A DNA stretch of 32,996 nucleotides from Minisyncoccota bacterium (GTDB taxonomy: Bacteria; Patescibacteriota; Minisyncoccia; Phycocordibacterales; UBA9973), in contig JARLIG010000002.1 of the NCBI GenBank assembly GCA_031291825.1, positions 1-32,996 on the forward strand, in the 5' to 3' direction. Of this stretch, positions 5,586 through 11,832 are shown piece after piece. The notes beneath the pieces are model-generated. The model was not told where the DNA came from and ran no database searches. It was given only the letters and a program-made list of their open reading frames with translations. The position numbers and the translations under genes are program-made. Position 1 is the first letter of the stretch. Each line of letters opens with the position of its first letter.

Positions 5586-6737
5586 ATGAGAATTTTAAGT
5601 ATTGAAACAAGCTGTGATGACACAGGTATAAGCATACTAGAAGCTACTGGAGGCGTCACAAACGCTTCTTTTAAAGTATTGGCGGATAATGTCTCTTCAC
5701 AAATTGCTATCCACATTCCCTATGGTGGAGTCTTCCCTGCACTGGCCAAAAGAGAACATATAAAGAATTTACCTGTCGTTTTAGAAAAAACACTAAAAGA
5801 AGCCAAGCTAGATAAAAAGAAAAAACCAGTAGATCTTATTGCGGTCACTTCCGGACCAGGTTTAGAACCAGCTTTGTGGACTGGTATTGTTTTTGCAAGG
5901 GAGTTAGCAAAAAAATGGAAAGTTCCAATCGTGCCAGTGAATCACATGGAAGGTCACGTAGTTTCAGTGTTTGGAACCAAGAAAGGAAAGTTTAAAATTT
6001 CAAAGAATAAAAATCCAACGTTGGCGCTTTTGGTTTCCGGAGGACACACCGAACTGGTCTTGATAAAAAAACCAATGAGCTACGAAATCATTGGGCAAAC
6101 AGTAGACGATGCTGTCGGTGAGGCTTTCGATAAAGTTGCAAGGATGCTCGGGCTTCCCTATCCCGGCGGACCAGAAATTTCTAAGATGGCTGAAGTGGAA
6201 AGAGGTAGAGAAAACGAATCCTTGCGGGGTCCTAATTTTTCTGCTGAAAAATTTAGTCAGTCCTCAGGCCGTCGCCTTGCGGAGTCCCCTCAAAGCTTAT
6301 TTTCTTTTTCTTTGCCGCGCCCAATGCTTCACACTAAAAATTTTGACTTCTCATATTCTGGTTTAAAAACCGCCGTGCTTTATTTAATAAGAGATATGGG
6401 TGGACTGGAAAAAATAAACGAAGAAACAAAAAGAAAAATCGCCCTGGAATTTGAAAATGCCGCAATTGACTGCTTGGTTTATAAAACATCCAAAGCAATC
6501 GAAAAATACAGTGTACAAACACTCATTGTCGCTGGTGGCGTCTCAGCCAATAAGCACCTACAAAGTGAAATAAAAAAAGTAACTGGCAAAAAAATAAAAC
6601 TTCTTTTACCGCCAAGAGATCTGACTGGAGACAATGCTCTGATGATTGGCATTTCTGGATATTTAAACTTCATAAAAAACAAGAAGAAGGTTCCTCGCCC
6701 AAGCAGTATTAAGGCCGATGGTAACTTACGTCTTTAA
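5586..6737 (+). CDS. tsaD: tRNA N6-adenosine threonylcarbamoyltransferase TsaD, with in-frame insertion
   Basis: TsaD transfers the threonylcarbamoyl group to A37 of ANN-decoding tRNAs, working with TsaB, TsaE and TsaC, which are not in this window. The start at 5586 gives the family N-terminus MRILSIETSCDDT; the open frame further upstream is repeat DNA. Iron-ligand histidines H120 and H124 lie in HMEGH, and VSGGHTELVL, YPGGPEISKMAE, FDFSYSGLKTAVLY and the late VAGGVSANKHL motif are all present. At 383 residues it is about 40 longer than usual. The excess is an insertion of about 35 residues between PEISKMAE and FSLPRPM (about 203-239), coded by repeat-like DNA. It lies downstream of tRNA-Val and upstream of valS. 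Confidence 0.95.
   Translation: MRILSIETSCDDTGISILEATGGVTNASFKVLADNVSSQIAIHIPYGGVFPALAKREHIKNLPVVLEKTLKEAKLDKKKKPVDLIAVTSGPGLEPALWTGIVFARELAKKWKVPIVPVNHMEGHVVSVFGTKKGKFKISKNKNPTLALLVSGGHTELVLIKKPMSYEIIGQTVDDAVGEAFDKVARMLGLPYPGGPEISKMAEVERGRENESLRGPNFSAEKFSQSSGRRLAESPQSLFSFSLPRPMLHTKNFDFSYSGLKTAVLYLIRDMGGLEKINEETKRKIALEFENAAIDCLVYKTSKAIEKYSVQTLIVAGGVSANKHLQSEIKKVTGKKIKLLLPPRDLTGDNALMIGISGYLNFIKNKKKVPRPSSIKADGNLRL
6193..6303 (+). repeat. Repeat-like in-frame insertion inside tsaD
   Basis: This stretch codes for the extra residues in TsaD. It contains a near-exact 13-bp direct repeat (CCTTGCGGGGTCC at 6220-6232 and CCTTGCGGAGTCC at 6275-6287) and, between the copies, a perfect 8-bp inverted repeat AATTTTTC/GAAAAATT (6234-6241 and 6246-6253). 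Confidence 0.65.
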
Positions 6738-6754
6738 GTCCGACCCAAATCGAA

Positions 6755-6773
6755 CTCCGACACAAGGTCGGAG
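6755..6773 (+). other. Hairpin between tsaD and valS
   Basis: CTCCGAC (6755-6761) pairs perfectly with GTCGGAG (6767-6773) around a 5-nt loop. No T-run follows on either strand, so a terminator role is uncertain. Confidence 0.45.
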
Positions 6774-6779
6774 TAGAAA

Positions 6780-6802
6780 AGACCGATAATATATGATATT
6801 AT
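6780..6802 (+). promoter_or_regulatory. Putative valS promoter, leaderless layout
   Basis: TATTAT (6797-6802) ends 6 nt before the ATG at 6809, and a weak TAGAAA lies 17 bp upstream. The layout matches other leaderless promoters in the window. Confidence 0.4.
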
Positions 6803-6808
6803 TGGCTC

Positions 6809-8977
6809 ATGTCCACCATTAACGAAAAACTCCTTAAACCCTACGACGCGAAAGCAACCGAAAATAGAATCTATAAGCTTTGGGAAGAGTCGGAGTTTTT
6901 TAACCCAGATGTATGTATTGAAAAAGGAGTGACAAAAGCTGACGCCGAATCTTTCTCAATAGTTCTTCCTCCTCCAAATGTAACTGGCAATCTACACACA
7001 GGACATGCTCTCATGCTTGTCATTCAAGATATTATGATTCGTTATGCCCGCATGCAAGGTAAAAAAACTCTCTGGGTGCCTGGCACAGACCATGCCGCTA
7101 TCGCCACCCAATCAAAAGTAGAAAAATTGTTGGAAAAAGAAGGTATCCGAAAAAATGATATTGGACGAGAAGAATTTTTAAAACGTGTAGAAAAATTTGC
7201 GCAAGATTCTCACGACACCATAGTGAATCAAGCAAAAAAAATGGGCGCTTCTTTGGATTGGTCTCGTGAAGCTTTTACTTTGGATGAAAAAAGAAATTTA
7301 GCCGTCAGAACAGCATTCACTCAAATGTATAAAGATGAACTCATTTATCGTGGCAACAGAATGGTCAATTGGGACCCAAAAGGACAAACGGTGATTTCTG
7401 ATGATGAAATCATCTACGAAGAACGTAAGGGAAAATTTTATACCTTTAAATACGGACCTTTTGAAATTGGTACAGCTAGACCTGAAACAAAATTTGGTGA
7501 CAAATATGTGGTAATGCATCCGGATGATAAAAGATATGCAAGTTGGAAACATGGCGATAAAATAAAACTTGAATGGATAAATGGCCCCATTGAGGCTACT
7601 ATTATCAAAGACCCGATGATTGATATGGGATTCGGTACAGGTGTGATGACTATCACTCCTTGGCATTCACATGAAGATTTTGCTCTGGCAGAAAAATATA
7701 AATTAGACAAAGAACAAATTATTGATAAATTCGGAAAATTGCTTCCAATTGCAGCCGAATTTGTGGGAATGAAAATTACCGACGCGCGGGAAAAAATTGT
7801 TGAGAAATTAAAAGAAAAAGAGTTGCTTGTTTCAGTTGATGAAAACTACGTAAATAGAATTGCCACAGCAGAAAGGAGTGGTGGAATTATTGAACCACAA
7901 ATAATGCTTCAATGGTTTATCGATGTAAACAAAAAAATTCCTACCCGTGAAAATAAATCTCTAAAAGATTTAATGCTGGAACCCGTGCGAGATGAAAAAA
8001 TAAAAATTATTCCAAATCATTTCGAAAAAGTTTATTTTAATTGGATTGAAAATTTACACGACTGGTGTATCTCCCGTCAGATATGGTACGGGCATAGAAT
8101 TCCTGTATGGTATAAAGATAAAGAAATTTATTCTGGAATAGAAGCTCCCAAGGGAGCAGGCTGGACTCAAGACGAAGATACCCTAGACACTTGGTTTTCT
8201 TCAGGACTTTGGACTTTTTCTACCCTCGGATGGCCAGAAAAAACGAAAGACCTAGAAACCTATCATCCAACATCTGTGTTGGAAACTGGACATGATATCT
8301 TGTTTTTTTGGATTGCTCGAATGATTCTGATGTCTCAATACCTCATAGGTGAAATACCATTCAAAAATGTTTACTTACACGGCATGGTTCGCACCGCTGA
8401 CGGCAAAAAGATGTCCAAATCTTTAGGCGATAAAGCAATTGACCCACTAGATATTATTGCTAAATATGGAAACGATGCACTGCGTATGGCAATGGTTGTC
8501 GGCAATACACCTGGAAATGATCTAAAATTAAATGAAAACGATATTCGTGGTTATGGAAAATTTACCAATAAAGTTTGGAATGCTTCACGTTTTGTTTTAG
8601 AACAAACAAAAGATTTAGATATTAAAAATCTACCAAAACTAGACGAAGAAGATGCTCTCTCTGAGAGAGAACTGGTTGATTTACTGAAAGAAGTTTCAAA
8701 GGAAATGGAAGAGTTTAGATTTTCACTTGTTGCCGAAAAACTTTACCATTATTTCTGGCACACCTTTGCAGATGTCATCATCGAACGCTCTAAGAAAAAA
8801 ATAATTGAGAGTGAATTGCAAAACGGTAATGCTGATTCAGCTAAAGCATTAATTTATACACAATTAACTACCCTTTTACGCGCCCTGCATCCTTTTATTC
8901 CTTTCGTCACAGAAGAAATTTGGTCGATGATGCCAGATACAAATAATCTTTTGATGGTTGAAAAATGGCCTTCCTAA
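6809..8977 (+). CDS. valS: Valyl-tRNA synthetase, lacking C-terminal coiled-coil arm
   Basis: Class I aminoacyl-tRNA synthetase that charges tRNA-Val. The HIGH-like motif sits in PPPNVTGNLHTGHAL, the editing (CP1) domain includes FGTGVMTITPWHSHEDF, the catalytic core includes HDWCISRQIWYGHRIP and ETGHDILFFWIARM, and the KMSKS loop is GKKMSKSLGD. The anticodon-binding helical domain ends the protein with HPFIPFVTEEIW. At 722 residues it is about 150 shorter than typical bacterial ValS, mainly because the C-terminal coiled-coil arm that contacts tRNA is missing. The stop overlaps the start of the next gene by 13 bases in another frame, so the two are likely translationally coupled. tRNA-Val(GAC) lies about 1.4 kb upstream. 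Confidence 0.97.
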   Translation: MSTINEKLLKPYDAKATENRIYKLWEESEFFNPDVCIEKGVTKADAESFSIVLPPPNVTGNLHTGHALMLVIQDIMIRYARMQGKKTLWVPGTDHAAIATQSKVEKLLEKEGIRKNDIGREEFLKRVEKFAQDSHDTIVNQAKKMGASLDWSREAFTLDEKRNLAVRTAFTQMYKDELIYRGNRMVNWDPKGQTVISDDEIIYEERKGKFYTFKYGPFEIGTARPETKFGDKYVVMHPDDKRYASWKHGDKIKLEWINGPIEATIIKDPMIDMGFGTGVMTITPWHSHEDFALAEKYKLDKEQIIDKFGKLLPIAAEFVGMKITDAREKIVEKLKEKELLVSVDENYVNRIATAERSGGIIEPQIMLQWFIDVNKKIPTRENKSLKDLMLEPVRDEKIKIIPNHFEKVYFNWIENLHDWCISRQIWYGHRIPVWYKDKEIYSGIEAPKGAGWTQDEDTLDTWFSSGLWTFSTLGWPEKTKDLETYHPTSVLETGHDILFFWIARMILMSQYLIGEIPFKNVYLHGMVRTADGKKMSKSLGDKAIDPLDIIAKYGNDALRMAMVVGNTPGNDLKLNENDIRGYGKFTNKVWNASRFVLEQTKDLDIKNLPKLDEEDALSERELVDLLKEVSKEMEEFRFSLVAEKLYHYFWHTFADVIIERSKKKIIESELQNGNADSAKALIYTQLTTLLRALHPFIPFVTEEIWSMMPDTNNLLMVEKWPS

Positions 8978-9672
8978 TAAACAATCCACAAATTTTAGTT
9001 TTTTCACTTCTTGGAGGACTAGTACCTTCCCTTTTTTGGTTGTGGTTCTGGCTCCGAGAAGAAGAAGGTTCAGAGCCAAATTCCCTACTAGCAATAGTAT
9101 TTTTTATGGGCATGATATCAGTGATAGTCGTTTTACCCATAGAACAATTAATAAAATCAACTATCGGTTCTAGTACTGAACAAGTTATATTATGGGCAAG
9201 CGCAGAAGAACTGGTAAAATACCTAGCTGTCTTGGTTATACTTTACAAGACAGATAATGCGCCTAAACCGATAGACTGGCCAATTTATATGATTACGGCA
9301 GCTTTAGGCTTTGCGGCGTTAGAAAATACCTTATTTTTAATAAAACCACTCTCAATTGCGGGGGCTACACCAGCCATATTGGCCGCTACTTCATTGGGAC
9401 AACTTAGATTTTTAGGTGCCAACCTACTACATACGGTGACTAGTGGAACAATAGGCATAGCAATAGGAGTTTCATTTTTTATGGGAAAGCTAGAGAAAAA
9501 ATGGTTCCTTTTTATCAGTTTTATAATTGCTATTGCCTTGCATAGTGCCTTTAATTTTTTTATAATTAAAAACAATGGAAGTGAGTTGGAAGTATTTGCA
9601 TTTCTATGGGTCGTCACAATTATTGTTATGTTACTTTTTGAAAAAGTTAGAAGAATGAGCGGAATAGATTAA
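8965..9672 (+). CDS. PrsW-family intramembrane metalloprotease-like protein
   Basis: 235 residues with about seven hydrophobic segments. The conserved PrsW/CPBP-type motifs are present in order: EELVK (within SAEELVKYLA), GFAALEN, an H-containing helix LLHTVTSGTIG and HSAFNF near the C-terminus. Family members (MEROPS M82 and related) cleave membrane or membrane-near substrates; in Bacillus, PrsW cuts an anti-sigma factor. No substrate is visible here. The start overlaps the valS stop by 13 nt, indicating coupling. The last residues are basic (FEKVRRMSGID), consistent with a cytoplasmic C-terminus. The family call is good; the physiological role is unknown. Confidence 0.8.
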   Translation: MAFLINNPQILVFSLLGGLVPSLFWLWFWLREEEGSEPNSLLAIVFFMGMISVIVVLPIEQLIKSTIGSSTEQVILWASAEELVKYLAVLVILYKTDNAPKPIDWPIYMITAALGFAALENTLFLIKPLSIAGATPAILAATSLGQLRFLGANLLHTVTSGTIGIAIGVSFFMGKLEKKWFLFISFIIAIALHSAFNFFIIKNNGSELEVFAFLWVVTIIVMLLFEKVRRMSGID

Positions 9673-9707
9673 TAGTGAGTATTTCATTTATCAACTAAAA
9701 AAATTTT

Positions 9708-10193
9708 ATGGAAAATAAAAAAAGAAGTTTTTTTGAGAGATTAACAGGCAGTATGAGCGCAGAAGAAGAACCAGTAGAAACAAAAAAAGATTATTTATCA
9801 AGAGGAATAAAGAATGGCAGCGATAAAAAAAATGATACCAACTGGATGGAAGAAGAAAATGAAGAAGCAGAATTATCAATAGATGTTTACCAAACACCAA
9901 CTGATATTGTCGTCCAAACTATGGTTGCAGGTGTTAGACCAGAAGATTTGGAAATATCTGTTTCTCGAGATGTAGTCACTATCCGCGGAGAAAGAGAAGA
10001 ATCTCGAACAATTGATGAAGATAATTATTTCACCAAAGAACTTTATTGGGGTAAATTTTCCCGTACTATCTCCCTACCGGCCGAAGTAGAACCAGAGGAA
10101 GTAGAAGCCACAGAAAAACATGGCTTATTGACTGTCAAAATCAAGAAAGTTGATAAAGAGAAAAAGAGTAGTATTAAAGTTAAATCTATCTAG
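9708..10193 (+). CDS. Small heat shock protein, Hsp20/alpha-crystallin family
   Basis: 161 residues. A charged, poorly conserved N-terminus (1-45) is followed by the alpha-crystallin domain (about 47-150) with LSIDVYQTPTDIVVQTMVAG, DVVTIRGERE, YWGKFSRTISLPAEV and the signature HGLLTVKI. The end SIKVKSI resembles the C-terminal IxI motif that docks in oligomers. Hsp20 proteins hold unfolding proteins in a refoldable state without ATP. It lies 35 nt after the protease gene on the same strand and is followed by a strong terminator. No HrcA/CIRCE operator is visible upstream. Confidence 0.95.
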   Translation: MENKKRSFFERLTGSMSAEEEPVETKKDYLSRGIKNGSDKKNDTNWMEEENEEAELSIDVYQTPTDIVVQTMVAGVRPEDLEISVSRDVVTIRGEREESRTIDEDNYFTKELYWGKFSRTISLPAEVEPEEVEATEKHGLLTVKIKKVDKEKKSSIKVKSI

Positions 10194-10212
10194 AACGAAA
10201 ACTAACACAAAC

Positions 10213-10248
10213 AAAAAAACACTCCGATTTATGTCGGAGTGTTTTTTT
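10213..10248. terminator. Strong bidirectional intrinsic terminator
   Basis: A 15-bp perfect inverted repeat (10213-10227 with 10234-10248) has core ACACTCCGA/TCGGAGTGT, a 6-nt loop, and runs of seven A and seven T at its ends. It can stop transcription from hsp20 (plus) and from tRNA-Phe (minus). Confidence 0.9.
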
Positions 10249-10255
10249 GTTTGTG

Positions 10256-10327
10256 TGCCTAGGGGGTGAATCGCACACCCGACCTGTCCCTCTTCAGGGG
10301 AACGCTCTACTACTGAGCTACCTAGGC
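10256..10327 (-). tRNA. tRNA-Phe (anticodon GAA) with unusual elbow bases
   Basis: The minus strand folds with acceptor GCCTAGG/CCTAGGC, D-stem GCTC/GAGC, anticodon loop CTGAAGA (anticodon GAA), T-stem GGGTG/CACCC and discriminator A. The D-loop AGTAGTA has AG instead of GG, and the T-loop TGCGATT has G at position 55, the same paired change as in tRNA-Glu. CCA is not encoded. The outermost anticodon-stem pair is a mismatch. Confidence 0.93.
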
Positions 10328-10358
10328 AAATATTTTTCAAAAATCTTAAAAAGAATTA

Positions 10359-10601
10359 TTATTGGTTGGGGTTTATTGTTTGCTCGACCCCAGATACTGA
10401 ATTATATAAATTCATTATTTTGTTAATGTAGGGTTGAAGAAAATAAAATGCGCCGATCGACGCTCCGATGATAATCAACCAATAAACAACACTCATAATT
10501 TGACCCCAAACCATGGAGCGCTTCATTGAACGCAATATCTTATTATTCTCGTATTCCAGAGAATAAATGTTCTCCAGCAGTTTTTTGGATTCAGGATCCA
10601 T
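10359..10601 (-). CDS. Small single-pass membrane protein (80 aa)
   Basis: 80 residues. The first 32 are charged and helical (MDPESKKLLENIYSLEYENN), followed by a hydrophobic segment about residues 33-55 (VVYWLIIIGASIGAFYFL), then a short polar tail. It is probably anchored in the membrane with an N-terminal cytoplasmic helix. Proteins of this layout are common and uncharacterised in CPR genomes, but I cannot name a family. A TAAATT hexamer ends 6 nt before the ATG, which fits the leaderless layout seen elsewhere. No ribosome site is visible. It lies between the GGDEF gene and tRNA-Phe on the same strand. Confidence 0.7.
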   Translation of the reverse strand: MDPESKKLLENIYSLEYENNKILRSMKRSMVWGQIMSVVYWLIIIGASIGAFYFLQPYINKIMNLYNSVSGVEQTINPNQ

Positions 10602-10642
10602 GGCTATAATTTAGCACAATATTTTGAAAAATAAAAGGGGGG

Positions 10643-11305
10643 TTATTTTACTTGGTTTAATTTACGATCTTTTTTATTTATATACATTTCATCGTCCGCT
10701 TCCTTGATTATCATCTCGGGAGTTTTATTTTTATCATCTTTTCTAAATATTGCATAGCCCATAGAAGCTTCTATTTTTATCCCATCTTTTGTAAATAAAT
10801 CCTCATTAACTTCTCGTTTTTTTCTTTCAAAAAGTGCTTTCAATTCTTGATCAGAAACATCTTTTTCACTTTCAATGGGTAATACTATGACAAATTCATC
10901 ACCGCCATATCTATAAACACGATCAATCTCTTTTCTCTTTAAAATCTCATACAATCTTTCACCAAAAAGCACTAAGGCTTGATCTCCCGCTTGATGACCA
11001 AAATTATCATTAATTTCTTTAAACCCATCGAGGTCTAAAAAAATAACCATAAAACCAACCCTATTGGATGGGGGTCTTTTTCCACCTTCTAGGATTCTTA
11101 ACCCATTTAACTCATTAATTAATTCATTTAATCTTGGTTCTAGTAATTCGGACTTAAAAGCCCCCGTTAAAAAATCAAGTTTTGAGTTTCTCTTTTCTTG
11201 CTCATGTTTTTCGTTATTCAGCGCAATTTTGTTTAATGGTGGTGGTGGACCTTTTCTTTTTGGCTTTGGCCATATTTTTTGGGATTGTGGTTGTGATTCT
11301 TGCAT
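10643..11305 (-). CDS. GGDEF-domain protein, probable diguanylate cyclase
   Basis: The start at 11305 is chosen because the longer frame from 11347 would run into tRNA-Arg. The 220-residue product has a basic, proline-rich N-terminus (IWPKPKRKGPPPP), then a GGDEF domain from about residue 44: DFLTGAF, the metal-binding FLDLDGFKEINDNFGH (D91), the intact GGDEF (134-138) in YRYGGDEFVIVLP, and a late ADDEMY. This predicts synthesis of cyclic di-GMP from two GTP. The inhibitory RxxD site just upstream reads K125-E-I-D128, so product inhibition may be weak. There is no membrane segment or sensor domain. The start lies 16 nt after tRNA-Arg with no SD, so the mRNA may be released by tRNA processing. 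Confidence 0.88.
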   Translation of the reverse strand: MQESQPQSQKIWPKPKRKGPPPPLNKIALNNEKHEQEKRNSKLDFLTGAFKSELLEPRLNELINELNGLRILEGGKRPPSNRVGFMVIFLDLDGFKEINDNFGHQAGDQALVLFGERLYEILKRKEIDRVYRYGGDEFVIVLPIESEKDVSDQELKALFERKKREVNEDLFTKDGIKIEASMGYAIFRKDDKNKTPEMIIKEADDEMYINKKDRKLNQVK

Positions 11306-11320
11306 AATAATATTTTTTTG

Positions 11321-11392
11321 TGCCCTCGGTGCGAATCGAACGTACATCTATTCCTTAGGACGGAACTGTTCTATCCATTGAACTACGAGGGC
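11321..11392 (-). tRNA. tRNA-Arg (anticodon CCT)
   Basis: The minus strand folds with acceptor GCCCTCG/CGAGGGC, D-stem GTTC/GAAC with loop AATGGATA, anticodon stem GTTCC/GGAAT with loop GTCCTAA (anticodon CCT), T-loop TTCGATT and discriminator A. One A-C mismatch is in the T-stem. CCA is not encoded. Confidence 0.93.
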
Positions 11393-11402
11393 GTATTCAC
11401 GA

Positions 11403-11432
11403 ATAGTATCTTAGAAATAGACTAAAGTCCAA
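11403..11432 (-). promoter_or_regulatory. Putative tRNA-Arg promoter
   Basis: On the minus strand TTGGAC (11427-11432, in the 3' end of the glutaredoxin gene) and TACTAT (11403-11408) are 18 bp apart. The -10 box ends 10 nt before the tRNA. Confidence 0.4.
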
Positions 11433-11667
11433 GTAGCTTAGCTAATTTTGGCTTATCAAAACCGACAGTAAGCGTATCGCCGATAATTATAACTGGCACA
11501 CCCATTTGCCCACTCTTTGAGACCATCTCCTTTCTTTTTTCCATATCACTCGCCACATCGTATTCTGTATAGGCAACATTATTCTCCTTAAAATAATCCT
11601 TAGCCATATGGCAGAAATGACATGATGGGGTTGAATAAATTTTTACTTCTTGTGTCGTACTTGGCAT
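11422..11667 (-). CDS. Glutaredoxin-like dithiol protein
   Basis: 81 residues, the normal size of a small glutaredoxin/NrdH-like thioredoxin-fold protein. The active site is C16-H-F-C19 in YSTPSCHFCHMAKDYF, the cis-proline loop is GVPVIIIG, and the late GFDKPKLAKLL motif follows. Such proteins reduce disulphides in the cytoplasm with electrons from glutathione or a thioredoxin-reductase-type flavoprotein; the partial reductase at the window start is a possible but unlinked partner. The gene is divergent from tRNA-Gly, with overlapping promoters between. No SD is visible, and the leader predicted from the TATAAT upstream is about 25 nt. Confidence 0.92.
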   Translation of the reverse strand: MPSTTQEVKIYSTPSCHFCHMAKDYFKENNVAYTEYDVASDMEKRKEMVSKSGQMGVPVIIIGDTLTVGFDKPKLAKLLGL

Positions 11668-11698
11668 AAATTTTTATATATTATTTTCTAATTCTTAT

Positions 11699-11739
11699 AT
11701 TATATCATACTTGTCAACCATGCCAAATAAGGCTATATT
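11699..11739. promoter_or_regulatory. Overlapping divergent promoters: glutaredoxin (-) and tRNA-Gly (+)
   Basis: Plus strand: TTGTCA (11711-11716), 17 bp, TATATT (11734-11739), then 10 nt to tRNA-Gly. Minus strand: TATAAT near 11699-11704 with TTGGCA 16 bp upstream, about 31 nt before the glutaredoxin ATG. The two promoters share DNA and may compete. Confidence 0.6.
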
Positions 11740-11749
11740 TTATCAATAT

Positions 11750-11820
11750 GCGGGATTAGTTTAGTGGTAGAATGCGACCTTCCCAAGGTTGAAACGCGAG
11801 TTCGATTCTCGCATCCCGCA
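11750..11820 (+). tRNA. tRNA-Gly (anticodon CCC)
   Basis: A 71-nt cloverleaf with acceptor GCGGGAT/ATCCCGC, D-loop AGTGGTA, anticodon stem CGACC/GGTTG with loop TTCCCAA (anticodon CCC), T-arm GCGAG-TTCGATT-CTCGC and discriminator A. CCA is not encoded. Confidence 0.95.
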
Positions 11821-11832
11821 CAAAATAATTTT

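Noticed and set aside
11306-11347. Longer GGDEF protein start
   Set aside because: It would begin inside tRNA-Arg.
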